A stretch of DNA of 64,000 bases. It comes from Corynebacterium caspium DSM 44850. Lineage in GTDB: Bacteria; Actinomycetota; Actinomycetes; Mycobacteriales; Mycobacteriaceae. This document shows, piece by piece, positions 31,535-40,096 of this stretch. The number at the start of each line of letters is the position of its first letter. Position 1 is the stretch's first letter. Position numbers and translations under genes: made by a program. The DNA lies in NCBI RefSeq assembly GCF_030440555.1, contig NZ_CP047118.1:558001-622000 (forward strand). The letters are read 5' to 3'. The notes under the pieces are model-generated. The model was given only the letters and a program-made list of their open reading frames with translations, was not told the DNA's origin and searched no databases.

Positions 31535-32296
31535 TTAGTGCCGCGGTGGCAGGTTTTTAGTGGGATCGGGAGCGCTGCCTATGGTGTGATCCGAAACGCT
31601 TAGTTCACCATCTAGTGCAGCTATCAGATTAGTCAATACTGCTGGAGTACAAGCGTCCGGTTCGACATCGTGGCCCAATTCTAGGCTCAGGGTAGTCACT
31701 CCCGCATCTGTAATGCCGCAGGGAATTATATAGTCATAAAATTCCAATGTGTTTGAGCAGTTCAGAGCTAGTCCGTGCATGGTAACACCGTGAGTAACCC
31801 GAATCCCTAAAGCCGCTATTTTGCGATCTGGCCGTCCAGAAGCGTCGGCTGCTAACCAAACTCCAGAACGTCCTAAAATCCGACCAGCTTGGGGCAAACC
31901 CAGCATCCTAATAGCTGCAATGAGGCCTTCTTCTAGGCGACGCACATAATCAACCACATCTAAGGGTTCGGCTAATTTGATAATCGGATAAACCACTAAT
32001 TGACCCAGGCCATGCCAAGTTATCCGACCACCCCGATCCACATCAATAACGGGCAATCCATTTACGGGACGATCTTCAGGTTGAGTACGTTTTCCAGCTG
32101 TATAAATATCTGGGTGTTGGAGGACTAAAATAGTGTCGCCGATTTCACCACGGTAACGTTGCGCAGCTAATTCAGCTTGGAGATCCCAGGCTTCCTGGTA
32201 TTCAACCACCCCAAGGTAGCGAATTTCAGGAGGGGTCTGTTGTGCGCGAATGGAGAGTTCCGCAGGGAAGAACGGATCGCGGGGGGCGTTAGTCAT
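31535..32296 (-). CDS. lipB: Octanoyltransferase
   Basis: LipB moves octanoate from acyl carrier protein to the lipoyl domain of E2 and related proteins. In the 253-residue protein the catalytic pair is visible: Lys159 in RKIAALGIR and Cys193 in [23 protein letters not shown] is the family signature. It is directly upstream of lipA on the same strand and likely cotranscribed with it. Confidence 0.96.
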   Translation of the reverse strand: MTNAPRDPFFPAELSIRAQQTPPEIRYLGVVEYQEAWDLQAELAAQRYRGEIGDTILVLQHPDIYTAGKRTQPEDRPVNGLPVIDVDRGGRITWHGLGQLVVYPIIKLAEPLDVVDYVRRLEEGLIAAIRMLGLPQAGRILGRSGVWLAADASGRPDRKIAALGIRVTHGVTMHGLALNCSNTLEFYDYIIPCGITDAGVTTLSLELGHDVEPDACTPAVLTNLIAALDGELSVSDHTIGSAPDPTKNLPPRH

Positions 32297-32336
32297 TTAG
32301 GCCACCTTCGGGATCGTATTTTAGGGAAATAATACA

Positions 32337-32370
32337 GATACCCTGGGAGCTTTAAGCTTCCAGGGTATTG
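32337..32370 (-). terminator. Hairpin after aceF
   Basis: ATACCCTGG and CCAGGGTAT pair, and inner AGCTT repeats extend the helix. It lies between aceF and lipB. The T-run is poor, so termination may be partial. Confidence 0.55.
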
Positions 32371-32392
32371 CATTAAATAAACTAGCTAGGTT

Positions 32393-34120
32393 TTAGAGCG
32401 CGAGATCGCCAGTGAAATTGGCGGTTTCTAGACGGTCACGCACAGTCATCATGAAGCGACCGGCATCCGCGCCATCTACGATCTGGTGATCGTAAGTTAA
32501 TGGCAAGTAAACCATTTGGCGAATAGCAATTGCTTCAACATCGCCTTGTTTGATTACTACTGGACGCTTCACGATTGCACCGGTACCCAGAATGCCTGAT
32601 TGCGGCGGCACTAGGATCGGGGTGTCAGCTAGCGCACCAACCGAACCGAAATTAGTGATGGTGAAGGTGCCACCGGAGAGATCATTAGGCTTTAGCTGGT
32701 TATCGCGTGCCCGAGCTGCAACATCGGCAATAGCCTGGGCTAGCTCTGGCAAAGTCTTATCCTGAGCTTTATGGATAACCGGGGTGAGCAAGCCCTGCGG
32801 GGTATCAACTGCAATGCAGAGGTTTACATCTGCATGGTAGGTGATTTCCTTGGTCTTCTTATTATAAGAAGCATTCACATTCGGATGGGCGACAAGTGCC
32901 TCTACTACTGCCTTTACAAAGAAGGGCAGGTAAGTGAGATTTACGCCGTATTTCTGCTGGAAGGCCTGCTTATTAGCAGTACGCAAATTAGAAATGCGGG
33001 TCATATCTACTTCGTGTAGCTGGGTGAGCTGCGCAGAAATCTGCAGCGCTTCCACAGTCTTCGTAGCAGTGATCTGACGAATACGCGAAGCCTTTTGCGT
33101 AGTACCACGCAAAGCGGCCTTGGCAGGATCAACACCCACAGTAGAACGTGGATCGCCGGATTCAACAGCAGCTTTAGCAGCAGTCGGAGCAGCAGGTGCA
33201 CTTGGAGCAGCAGCTGCAGCGGCATCTAGTACATCTTGCTTGCGGATACGTCCACCAACGCCGGTTCCCTTAAGAGTGCTGAGGTCAACATTCTTTTGTG
33301 CAGCCAGCTTGCGAACTAGTGGCGTTACATAGGGGAGGTTGCCAGCTGCTGGCTGAGCAGCCGGAGCAGGGGTGGCTGGTGCTGCAGGAGTAGCCGGAGC
33401 AGTTGGTGCCGGGCTAGGGGTAGCAGCGGCAGCAGGTGCCGGTGTGGCCGGAGCAGGGGCCGGAGCCGCAGGGGCAGCCGGTGCTGCGGGGGCAGGCTCT
33501 GGTGTCGGAGCTACGTTGACTACTGCAGTTTTATCGCCAATACGGGCAATTACTGCACCGACATCTACGGTGTCATCTTCTGCAGCCAAGATTTCTAGCA
33601 AAGTTCCAGAAACTGGAGAAGGAACTTCAGTATCAACCTTATCGGTGGATACCTCTAGGAGCGGTTCATCTACCTCGATATAATCGCCAACCTCTTTGAG
33701 CCACTGCGTAATGGTTCCTTCGGTTACAGATTCGCCAAGTTCTGGCATATCGACGTCGGTAGCAGCACCATTGGAAGCGGCTGCGGGCGCAGCTGGGGTG
33801 GCAGCGGCAGCTGGGGTAGCAGGAGCTTCTGCGGCCGGAGCAGGAGTGGGCTCAGGGGCTGCGGCTGCGCTGGTAGCTTCAGATTTTTCGCCAATAACTG
33901 CGATTACGGCACCTACGTCAATGGTGTCGTCTTCTTCGGCCTTAATTTCTAGCAAGACGCCGGCATAGGGCGAAGGTACCTCAGTATCCACTTTGTCAGT
34001 GGAGACTTCCAGTAGCGGCTCATCAGCTTCGACATAATCACCAACAGCCTTTAACCACTGGGTAATAGTGCCTTCGGTAACTGATTCGCCCAGTTCGGGC
34101 ATCTCTACGGAGAACGCCAT
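32393..34120 (-). CDS. aceF: Dihydrolipoamide acyltransferase (E2) with two lipoyl domains
   Basis: This is the acyltransferase core of the pyruvate dehydrogenase complex, which in corynebacteria is shared with 2-oxoglutarate dehydrogenase. The 575-residue protein has two lipoyl domains, each with the modified Lys in [12 protein letters not shown] (near residues 43 and 160). Long Ala/Pro linkers follow, then an E3-binding domain ([16 protein letters not shown]) and the catalytic domain ending with the active-site His in [13 protein letters not shown]. It has GAGGAG nine bases before the ATG. It sits upstream of lipB and lipA, which attach its cofactor. It is sometimes named sucB in genome annotations. 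Confidence 0.94.
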   Translation of the reverse strand: MAFSVEMPELGESVTEGTITQWLKAVGDYVEADEPLLEVSTDKVDTEVPSPYAGVLLEIKAEEDDTIDVGAVIAVIGEKSEATSAAAAPEPTPAPAAEAPATPAAAATPAAPAAASNGAATDVDMPELGESVTEGTITQWLKEVGDYIEVDEPLLEVSTDKVDTEVPSPVSGTLLEILAAEDDTVDVGAVIARIGDKTAVVNVAPTPEPAPAAPAAPAAPAPAPATPAPAAAATPSPAPTAPATPAAPATPAPAAQPAAGNLPYVTPLVRKLAAQKNVDLSTLKGTGVGGRIRKQDVLDAAAAAAPSAPAAPTAAKAAVESGDPRSTVGVDPAKAALRGTTQKASRIRQITATKTVEALQISAQLTQLHEVDMTRISNLRTANKQAFQQKYGVNLTYLPFFVKAVVEALVAHPNVNASYNKKTKEITYHADVNLCIAVDTPQGLLTPVIHKAQDKTLPELAQAIADVAARARDNQLKPNDLSGGTFTITNFGSVGALADTPILVPPQSGILGTGAIVKRPVVIKQGDVEAIAIRQMVYLPLTYDHQIVDGADAGRFMMTVRDRLETANFTGDLAL

Positions 34121-34330
34121 ATTGAAAGACTCCTCGACATTCGATTTATGTGGACAGCAATTTAGAATTAACCGTACCCGCTTCCTGTTAGGTACGTATA
34201 TCTCAGCTTACTTTTTACCTTATTTTGGGTTGTATCTGCGAAGCGAAGGGGAACTGCCTGGAAAGCCTGTACTTTATGATTCCGCCAAACGGGGGTGCAC
34301 CACTGTGCATGGCGGCCAAGCGGCTTCCTT

Positions 34331-34336
34331 TACAAT
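34331..34336 (+). promoter_or_regulatory. -10 box of a leaderless gene
   Basis: TACAAT ends seven bases before GTG 34344 and has no ribosome-binding site behind it. The ATG at 34335 lies inside the box, which argues against that start. Confidence 0.5.
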
Positions 34337-34343
34337 GGGGCGC

Positions 34344-34757
34344 GTGTTCAACCTCTTCGGCAAGCGTAAACAGCCCGCGAACCTTCGTCCGCCGCGCAGC
34401 AAAACCGGGACAATACGTCCGGAAGACGTTTCCTACCTGCAGCAATGGGTGGTTGGGCGAGCTTTCGTGGAAGCATTTATTGAACCAGAGACACTAATAA
34501 ATGAGATGTCTGTGGTCTTAGTAGATGAAAATGGGGATTTCACGCGCCGTCGTATTGGCGGTCCAAAAGGCATAGACGATATTGCCAAGCTTCTTGATAT
34601 TCCGGTCTACGACGTGGAGGAAACCGGGTATCCCCAACGTATGCGGCAACGCATTGAAGCTGAACGGTTGGTGCGCAAGCGGGCAGAACACCAGGCTCGT
34701 CGCGCCCAGCTAGAACGCGACGAACCAGATTCCACGCCGGAACAGAACCCTGAATAA
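34344..34757 (+). CDS. Conserved hypothetical protein
   Basis: The 137-residue, charged, soluble protein begins (M)FNLFGKRKQ and ends in a long Arg/Glu/Ala-rich helix. The central part (DVSYLQQWVVGRAFVEAFIEPET) is ordered and non-repetitive. No signal peptide, membrane segment or known catalytic motif is visible. A protein of this kind lies between aceF and pepA in corynebacteria, as I recall the synteny. The function is unknown. GTG 34344 is favoured by the -10 box seven bases upstream. Confidence 0.75.
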   Translation: MFNLFGKRKQPANLRPPRSKTGTIRPEDVSYLQQWVVGRAFVEAFIEPETLINEMSVVLVDENGDFTRRRIGGPKGIDDIAKLLDIPVYDVEETGYPQRMRQRIEAERLVRKRAEHQARRAQLERDEPDSTPEQNPE

Positions 34758-34782
34758 GGCCCGCTTAAGCGATTTTTAAACT

Positions 34783-36312
34783 TTATTTAGCTAATTCTTC
34801 GATTAGCGCAATAAAGGTGCGAACTGGGGTACCTGTTCCCAATTTCGGGGTATAACCATAGGCCCCTTCAGTATTAAACGAAGGTCCAGCAATATCGATG
34901 TGGGCCCATTCGGTGCCTTCCTTAACGAACTTAGAAAGATAAGCACCAGCAGCCATCATTCCAGCAGCACGGCCGGTAGTGATATTGCGGATATCTGCCA
35001 CTGCGGACTGCACGGCGGCTACAACTTCCTCTGGTAAAGGCATGGCCCAAGCGGTTTCGCCTACTTCGCGACCCAGCTTTGCCAGGCGGTCGCGAAGCTC
35101 TTCAGAACCCATAACCCCTGCCGTACGGTTGCCCAAAGCAATAATCTGGGCGCCGGTCAAAGTAGAGGTTTCCACCAGATAATCTGGGTTATCTTCACCG
35201 GCGAGCACCATGGCATCGGCAAGTACTAAGCGGCCCTCAGCATCGGTATTTAGTACCTGAGAAGTGATTCCCCCATAGTGGGTGATGATATCGCCGGGGC
35301 GGGTAGCAGTACCGGAAGGCATATTTTCAGCCAAGGATACGGTGCCGGTTACCGGAACTGGCAGCTTCATCTTGGCGGCTGCAATAACGGTGCTGACAAC
35401 GGCAGCAGAACCACCCATATCGGAAATCATTTCATCCATGGAGGCTCCTGGCTTCAAGGAAATACCGCCAGTATCAAAGGTGATTCCTTTGCCTACCAAA
35501 GCAAGTTTCTTGACGTCAGCTGCAGCATTTTCTGGATTCCACCGCAGTTGCACTACGCGCGGCGGACGGGCTGAACCCTGGCCTACTGCAAGCACTCCTC
35601 CAAAACCACGTTCGCGTAGTTCTTCGGGCTCAATAACGGTTACTTCTACTCCAGCTGCTGTTGCAAGACGCTGAATTAGCTCGGCATAAACCTCTGGATA
35701 GAGGAAGTTAGCAGGGGTATTTACGAGGTCACGGGTAAGCACTACGCCTTCTGCGGTGAGCTTCCCGGTATTAAATTCAGCCACTGCTTCGGCGTTCGCA
35801 TTTAGGAAAGTTACGTCTGTAGCAGTTGCTTGGCGGGATTCCTCGGTGATCAAGCCGGTGTAGAGGTATGAACCTAAGATCCATCCTTCAACGGCGGCAC
35901 GCATCCCGAATTCTCCCAGCGTCGTAGCCACTTTGGTGAGCTTAGAACCAGGTGCGGAAAGCTCGCGGGCAACAGTGCCGGCAGCTCGACGTAAAACCTC
36001 TGCGTCCAGTTCTTCTACCTCACCTAAACCAACGGCGATAATTACCTGGGGGAGGGCATCGGCAGCTAGGAGAGCAGGCAATACTAGGCGGGTTATTTCA
36101 TTGGCCTTGCCACTTGCTCCCAAACCTTGGAGATAAACTAAAAGGGTTTGGGCTTGCTCGGCGCTGAGAATTCCTTCGGCTAACGGAATGTCGATACCGG
36201 TATCGGGGGTAGAAAATACCGGGATTACTAGCGCATCTAGCTCGCTGGGTAATTCAACGGCAATAGAAGTTGCAGCGACGGTGCCGCGAGCGGGTAAATC
36301 GAAACCAGCCAC
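34783..36312 (-). CDS. pepA: Leucyl aminopeptidase
   Basis: A cytosolic M17-family enzyme that removes N-terminal residues from peptides using two metal ions. The 509-residue protein has the metal and catalytic motifs VGKGITFDTGGISLKP and NTDAEGRLVLADA. Members can also bind DNA, but no evidence for this is seen here. The start is GTG 36312 with AAGGAGA nine bases upstream. It converges on the hypothetical gene at 34757. Confidence 0.95.
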   Translation of the reverse strand: MAGFDLPARGTVAATSIAVELPSELDALVIPVFSTPDTGIDIPLAEGILSAEQAQTLLVYLQGLGASGKANEITRLVLPALLAADALPQVIIAVGLGEVEELDAEVLRRAAGTVARELSAPGSKLTKVATTLGEFGMRAAVEGWILGSYLYTGLITEESRQATATDVTFLNANAEAVAEFNTGKLTAEGVVLTRDLVNTPANFLYPEVYAELIQRLATAAGVEVTVIEPEELRERGFGGVLAVGQGSARPPRVVQLRWNPENAAADVKKLALVGKGITFDTGGISLKPGASMDEMISDMGGSAAVVSTVIAAAKMKLPVPVTGTVSLAENMPSGTATRPGDIITHYGGITSQVLNTDAEGRLVLADAMVLAGEDNPDYLVETSTLTGAQIIALGNRTAGVMGSEELRDRLAKLGREVGETAWAMPLPEEVVAAVQSAVADIRNITTGRAAGMMAAGAYLSKFVKEGTEWAHIDIAGPSFNTEGAYGYTPKLGTGTPVRTFIALIEELAK

Positions 36313-36478
36313 GAGTTAGAGTCTCCTTATTAAGTGAAAGAATTAGGGTGAAACTTACGTAATACAGCGATCTTGAGCGTTCTGTACTCTAGGTACCGGA
36401 TCTACCATATAACGGGTATCTGAGCCAAGGGCCTAGAAAGCCTGAAAATAAGCTGTGCTGACAGTGTAGTGTGTGCGT

Positions 36479-37588
36479 ATGGCACTTAAATTTGAAATTA
36501 ATAAAAATCTAAATCCCACCCCGACGGCAAAACGTGAAGAAATTTTGTTAAATCCGGCCTTTGGTCAAGTTTTTACTGACCATATGGTGCGTATTGACTG
36601 GACTGTGGAGCGCGGATGGCACGATGCGCAGGTATTACCCTTTGGGCCGATAGAATTATCGCCGGCTGCTAGCGCTTTGCATTATGGTCAGGCAATTTTT
36701 GAGGGGATTAAGGCATATCGCTTACCCGATGGGGGAATTGCGACTTTTCGACCCGAAGCTAATGCGGCGCGGATGCAAAAATCTGCGCAGCGTCTTTCTA
36801 TGCCCGAGCTGCCTAAAGAGGATTTTATTGAAGCTATTCGGGTATTGGTAAATACTGATAAAGATTGGGTTCCTGCTGCTGGTGGTGAAGCTTCGCTCTA
36901 TTTGCGCCCAGTTATGTTTGCTACCGAGGCTACGTTGGGAATTCACCCTTCCACCAGCTATAGCTTCTATTTGTTAGCCTCCCCGGCCGGAGCTTATTTT
37001 GCCGGTGGAATAAAACCGGTCAGCGTCTGGATCTCTGAAGACTATGTTCGAGCTGCACCCGGTGGAACAGGTGCGGCAAAATGTGCCGGAAACTATGCAG
37101 CCTCTCTTTTGGCTCAAGCACAGGCCGCTGAAAAAGGGGCTGATCAGGTTGTGTGGCTCGATGCTATTGAGCGTAAATATATCGAGGAAATGGGCGGCAT
37201 GAATATGATGTTTGTCTATGGAAATCGCGAAGAAGGTAATATCAAGCTAGTTACCCCGGCACTTTCGGGATCTTTATTACCCGGGATTACCCGTGATTCA
37301 CTTTTAACCGTGGCCCAAGATCTTGGCTACGAAACAGCAGAAGTAACTATTTCCACCACCCAGTGGAAAGAAGATATTGCCACTGGAAAAATGACGGAAA
37401 CCCTAGCTTGTGGCACTGCCGCAGTAGTTACTCCAATTGGAAAAGTAATGTCTTCTCACGGTGAATTTATTATTAATAATAATGAGGCCGGTGAGATAAC
37501 CTTGCAGCTAAGAGAAGCCCTAACTAGCATCCAACGCGGGATTAAAGAAGATTTACACGGATGGCTCTACCAGCTGGTAGAAGCCTAA
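36479..37588 (+). CDS. ilvE: Branched-chain amino acid aminotransferase
   Basis: IlvE carries out the last step of leucine, isoleucine and valine synthesis and the first step of their breakdown. The 369-residue class IV PLP enzyme has the lysine that binds the cofactor in GAAKCAGNYA, and later EEMGGMNMMFV and ETLACGTAAVVTP, all typical. The ATG at 36479 gives the standard N-terminus; TAGTGT six bases before it suggests a leaderless mRNA. A GTG two codons earlier is an alternative. Confidence 0.95.
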   Translation: MALKFEINKNLNPTPTAKREEILLNPAFGQVFTDHMVRIDWTVERGWHDAQVLPFGPIELSPAASALHYGQAIFEGIKAYRLPDGGIATFRPEANAARMQKSAQRLSMPELPKEDFIEAIRVLVNTDKDWVPAAGGEASLYLRPVMFATEATLGIHPSTSYSFYLLASPAGAYFAGGIKPVSVWISEDYVRAAPGGTGAAKCAGNYAASLLAQAQAAEKGADQVVWLDAIERKYIEEMGGMNMMFVYGNREEGNIKLVTPALSGSLLPGITRDSLLTVAQDLGYETAEVTISTTQWKEDIATGKMTETLACGTAAVVTPIGKVMSSHGEFIINNNEAGEITLQLREALTSIQRGIKEDLHGWLYQLVEA

Positions 37589-37622
37589 AAAGTTAGTTAT
37601 ATTATCGCAGATATTTGTAAAT

Positions 37623-37674
37623 AAAAGCGCTACCGAACTTAAGCCCATAGAGTTTATTTCGGTAGCGCTTTTTA
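37623..37674 (+). terminator. Terminator of ilvE (bidirectional)
   Basis: AAAAGCGCTACCGAA and TTCGGTAGCGCTTTTT form a long stem with a loop of about 21 bases. T-runs occur on both strands, so it can also serve the convergent cobT-like gene. Confidence 0.85.
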
Positions 37675-37695
37675 GATCGCTGGCCTTCAGACTAT

Positions 37696-38685
37696 TTAAA
37701 TAAGCAGTTCACTTGCCGCGCGTACTAAAGGCAAGGCTGCTAAAGCCCCAAAACCTCGTCCTAAAGGAATATTAAGAGCAAATAGTGCAGTGCAATCCAA
37801 AGTGCGCAAAGCTAGGCGATGGGCAGGTTCGCGCGTAAGCTGCCCAGCTAGTAGCCACTGCTTAGTGCCAGGGGAAATGCCTTCAGCTAGGAGGGCACAT
37901 ACTGCGATGGGAAGGGTATCAAGAAGTAACGGGGTGCGTCGGGAAGCAGCGCGCGCAATTAAGCCCACTAACGCTGCGAAATCGGCAGAACCAATGGCAG
38001 AGAGTAGATTCATGCCGGCATAGCGATGCTGGCGCCCCTGGAACATGAGATCGCGAATGCTTTCTAATTCCTGAATCCAGGCAGCATCGTCAGTACCTAG
38101 AAAACCCAAAACAGCTACTGGCTCAGTACCTGTTAAAACCCCCAATAAAGCTTTGGATAATAGTTCTGCTTGCGGGGCCAAAGCTGCAGGAATAATCATA
38201 TCCACCCCAGAATCAATAGCTGAATCTGCGGCAGCTGCACCCAAAGCTAAGGCTGAAAGTAACTCTTCACGAGATAGTACATCTTCTCCTGAAACCCGTT
38301 TGGTACCAGAAGTTACCCGAGTATCTGCAGCTAAACCAGGAATATCACTAGCAAGCGAGGCATCAATAATATTTAGTGATACCTGCTGCGCGCGAGCTAG
38401 CGCAGCCGTTGGCCCGGCCCCATTTAGCAAATCTGCGGCCACCATAGATCCAGTAGAGCTGGTGGCCCCGGAAGTCACCGGCGTCGCAGTATTGCTTGGA
38501 GCTAGGCCGAGATCACCGGCCATGGCTATCAAGGAAATATTCTCAATGCCGGGGCGTACTTCACAGCGGCCCAAAAATTTGGCAACTTCCACCAGGCTTC
38601 CGAGCTCAGCAGTGGAAAAATCCGTGTTGAGCTGGGAAGTTCCATCAGGTGGGGAAACCGGCTGGAAAAGCTCTGTGGGATTCAT
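37696..38685 (-). CDS. CobT-like protein with altered catalytic motifs
   Basis: The 329-residue protein has the overall pattern of nicotinate-nucleotide-dimethylbenzimidazole phosphoribosyltransferase: an N-terminal helical segment, a Rossmann-like core and a C-terminal EPAHRLALRTL segment matching the CobT EPGHR motif. The catalytic region is changed. Where CobT has the general base Glu in LGEGSGA, this protein has Arg310 in LGRGFGA. The early DHGV motif reads GDLGL, and the phosphate-binding GNTT loop is not recognisable. No cobU or cobS lies beside it, although they usually do in corynebacteria. It may be inactive as CobT or have a new role. It abuts the DUF3043 gene with no gap. Confidence 0.7.
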   Translation of the reverse strand: MNPTELFQPVSPPDGTSQLNTDFSTAELGSLVEVAKFLGRCEVRPGIENISLIAMAGDLGLAPSNTATPVTSGATSSTGSMVAADLLNGAGPTAALARAQQVSLNIIDASLASDIPGLAADTRVTSGTKRVSGEDVLSREELLSALALGAAAADSAIDSGVDMIIPAALAPQAELLSKALLGVLTGTEPVAVLGFLGTDDAAWIQELESIRDLMFQGRQHRYAGMNLLSAIGSADFAALVGLIARAASRRTPLLLDTLPIAVCALLAEGISPGTKQWLLAGQLTREPAHRLALRTLDCTALFALNIPLGRGFGALAALPLVRAASELLI

Positions 38686-39390
38686 TTACACCTGATGGCC
38701 AATCTTTACTCGGGGTTTCGGGCTGCGCCATCTACGTGGTTGTGTGGCCCGAGAATAGGTGTAGAAACCAAGACCCCAACCAGCGTTTGGGGAATCTGGG
38801 AATTTTTCGCGCACAGCCTTATTTACCCGGCGTCCCAAAAGAATACCTTCAATAAAGAAGGCCAGAATTAGGGCCATAGATATATAAGAAATGATGCTCG
38901 CTAATTCTGGTGCCAGACCACCTAAGAACATCACTAATAAAAGGAATAGCGCAGTGGGCATCACAAAATTATTTAGCGCCCGCCGGGAATCAATCCAGTC
39001 GCGCGCAAATGCGCGTTCCTTGCCGTGATCGCGCGGCAACATATAGCGCTCATCGCCACGATCAATAGCAGCTTGAATATCATGCTGCCGGGCTCGCAAT
39101 TCCTGCCTTTCGCGAGCTTTAAAAGCCTTCCATTCTTCCTTTGTCATGGAAGCTTTAAGAGCTTTGCGATCCTGGCGAGCCTGGCCACGTGGGCTGGAGG
39201 AGGGATCGCGCCTAATTCCGCGGGCTGTTTCTACATCGCGGCGACGTGGCGTCGGGCGGCCCTTCGGTGGGGTATATCCCTTCGGAAGTTTTTTCTCATC
39301 AGCGGATTCCGCGGATTCAGGCACTGCGCTGGAAGGCGTGCCAGCAGCACTAAGGTCATCAGATTTCTGCCAAGGAAGTTTCACGCTCAC
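38686..39390 (-). CDS. DUF3043 family membrane protein
   Basis: The 234-residue protein has a hydrophilic, Pro/Arg/Lys-rich N-terminal half (about residues 1-140) followed by two transmembrane segments (LFLLLVMFLGGLA and IISYISMALILAFFIEGILL) and a short basic tail. This is the layout of actinobacterial DUF3043 proteins, whose function is unknown. It starts with GTG 39390 and there is no clear ribosome-binding site. The cobT-like start codon follows immediately after its stop codon in the genomic coordinates, so the cobT-like gene lies downstream only on the reverse strand order. Confidence 0.82.
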   Translation of the reverse strand: MSVKLPWQKSDDLSAAGTPSSAVPESAESADEKKLPKGYTPPKGRPTPRRRDVETARGIRRDPSSSPRGQARQDRKALKASMTKEEWKAFKARERQELRARQHDIQAAIDRGDERYMLPRDHGKERAFARDWIDSRRALNNFVMPTALFLLLVMFLGGLAPELASIISYISMALILAFFIEGILLGRRVNKAVREKFPDSPNAGWGLGFYTYSRATQPRRWRSPKPRVKIGHQV

Positions 39391-39620
39391 TAGACTACAA
39401 GGCTGTCGCTAAGTTTGGGGAAGCGGTACGACGCAAATCTCGTTGTATCGCTAGAATCTCAATGAGACAGCATGTCTTAATTGGTCGTTTGGAAATTGCG
39501 TGATCCTCTCGGACCTTAAAGATTACGTAGTAGCTCATGATCGACTACGGTTGTGAATATTATTTAAAGACCCGAGGCTTTGCGCCCCGCTTAGATCCTC
39601 GTTTATAGGAGTTATAACTT

Positions 39621-39965
39621 ATGACCGCACCATCTACGTCCACGGGCGTCATTCTTACTGAAGCCGCAGCAACTAAGGCTAAGGCGTTGTTGGACCAAGA
39701 AGGTCGCGCCGATTTGGCGTTGCGTATTGCTGTGCAGCCAGGCGGTTGTGCTGGTTTGCGTTATCAGCTTTATTTCGATGACCGCGCTCTTGATGGCGAT
39801 AAAGAAGACATTATTGGGGGAGTGCGCCTGGTAGTAGACAAGATGTCGGTACCTTATTTAGCTGGTGCCACCATTGATTTCGCCGATACCATTGAACAAC
39901 AAGGTTTCACCATCGATAACCCCAATGCCGGTGGTTCTTGTGCTTGTGGCGATTCCTTTAACTAA
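39621..39965 (+). CDS. HesB/IscA-type iron-sulphur carrier
   Basis: The 114-residue A-type carrier delivers Fe-S clusters to target enzymes. It has the three conserved cysteines, one in GGCAGLRYQL and two in GSCACGDSF near the C-terminus, and the length of the family (ErpA-like). Candidates for its clients nearby are the Rieske protein QcrA and LipA, by inference. TAGGAG precedes the ATG. A strong terminator follows. Confidence 0.93.
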   Translation: MTAPSTSTGVILTEAAATKAKALLDQEGRADLALRIAVQPGGCAGLRYQLYFDDRALDGDKEDIIGGVRLVVDKMSVPYLAGATIDFADTIEQQGFTIDNPNAGGSCACGDSFN

Positions 39966-39971
39966 ATAGCC

Positions 39972-40052
39972 AAAACCTCCCCGCTTAACCTCGGTTATCC
40001 TAGCTTCAAAATAAGCCCAGATATCTTCGGTACTAAGTGGGGAGGTTTTTTA
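39972..40052. terminator. Bidirectional terminator between the Fe-S carrier gene and ltsA
   Basis: AAACCTCCCCGCTTA and TAAGTGGGGAGGTTT (one mismatch) enclose a loop of about 45 bases. TTTTTT follows on the plus strand and the start of the repeat gives TTTTG on the minus strand. Confidence 0.75.
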
Positions 40053-40096
40053 TATCTAATTCCGGCTAATTTCGCCAGACGATGCGACCATAATTT

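Noticed and set aside
33372-33968. Long Ala/Gly-rich plus-strand frames opposite aceF
   Set aside because: They are reverse-strand shadows of the Ala/Pro linkers of the E2 protein.
34335-34337. ATG as start of the hypothetical gene at 34344
   Set aside because: It lies partly inside the predicted -10 box; GTG 34344 has the right spacing for a leaderless start.
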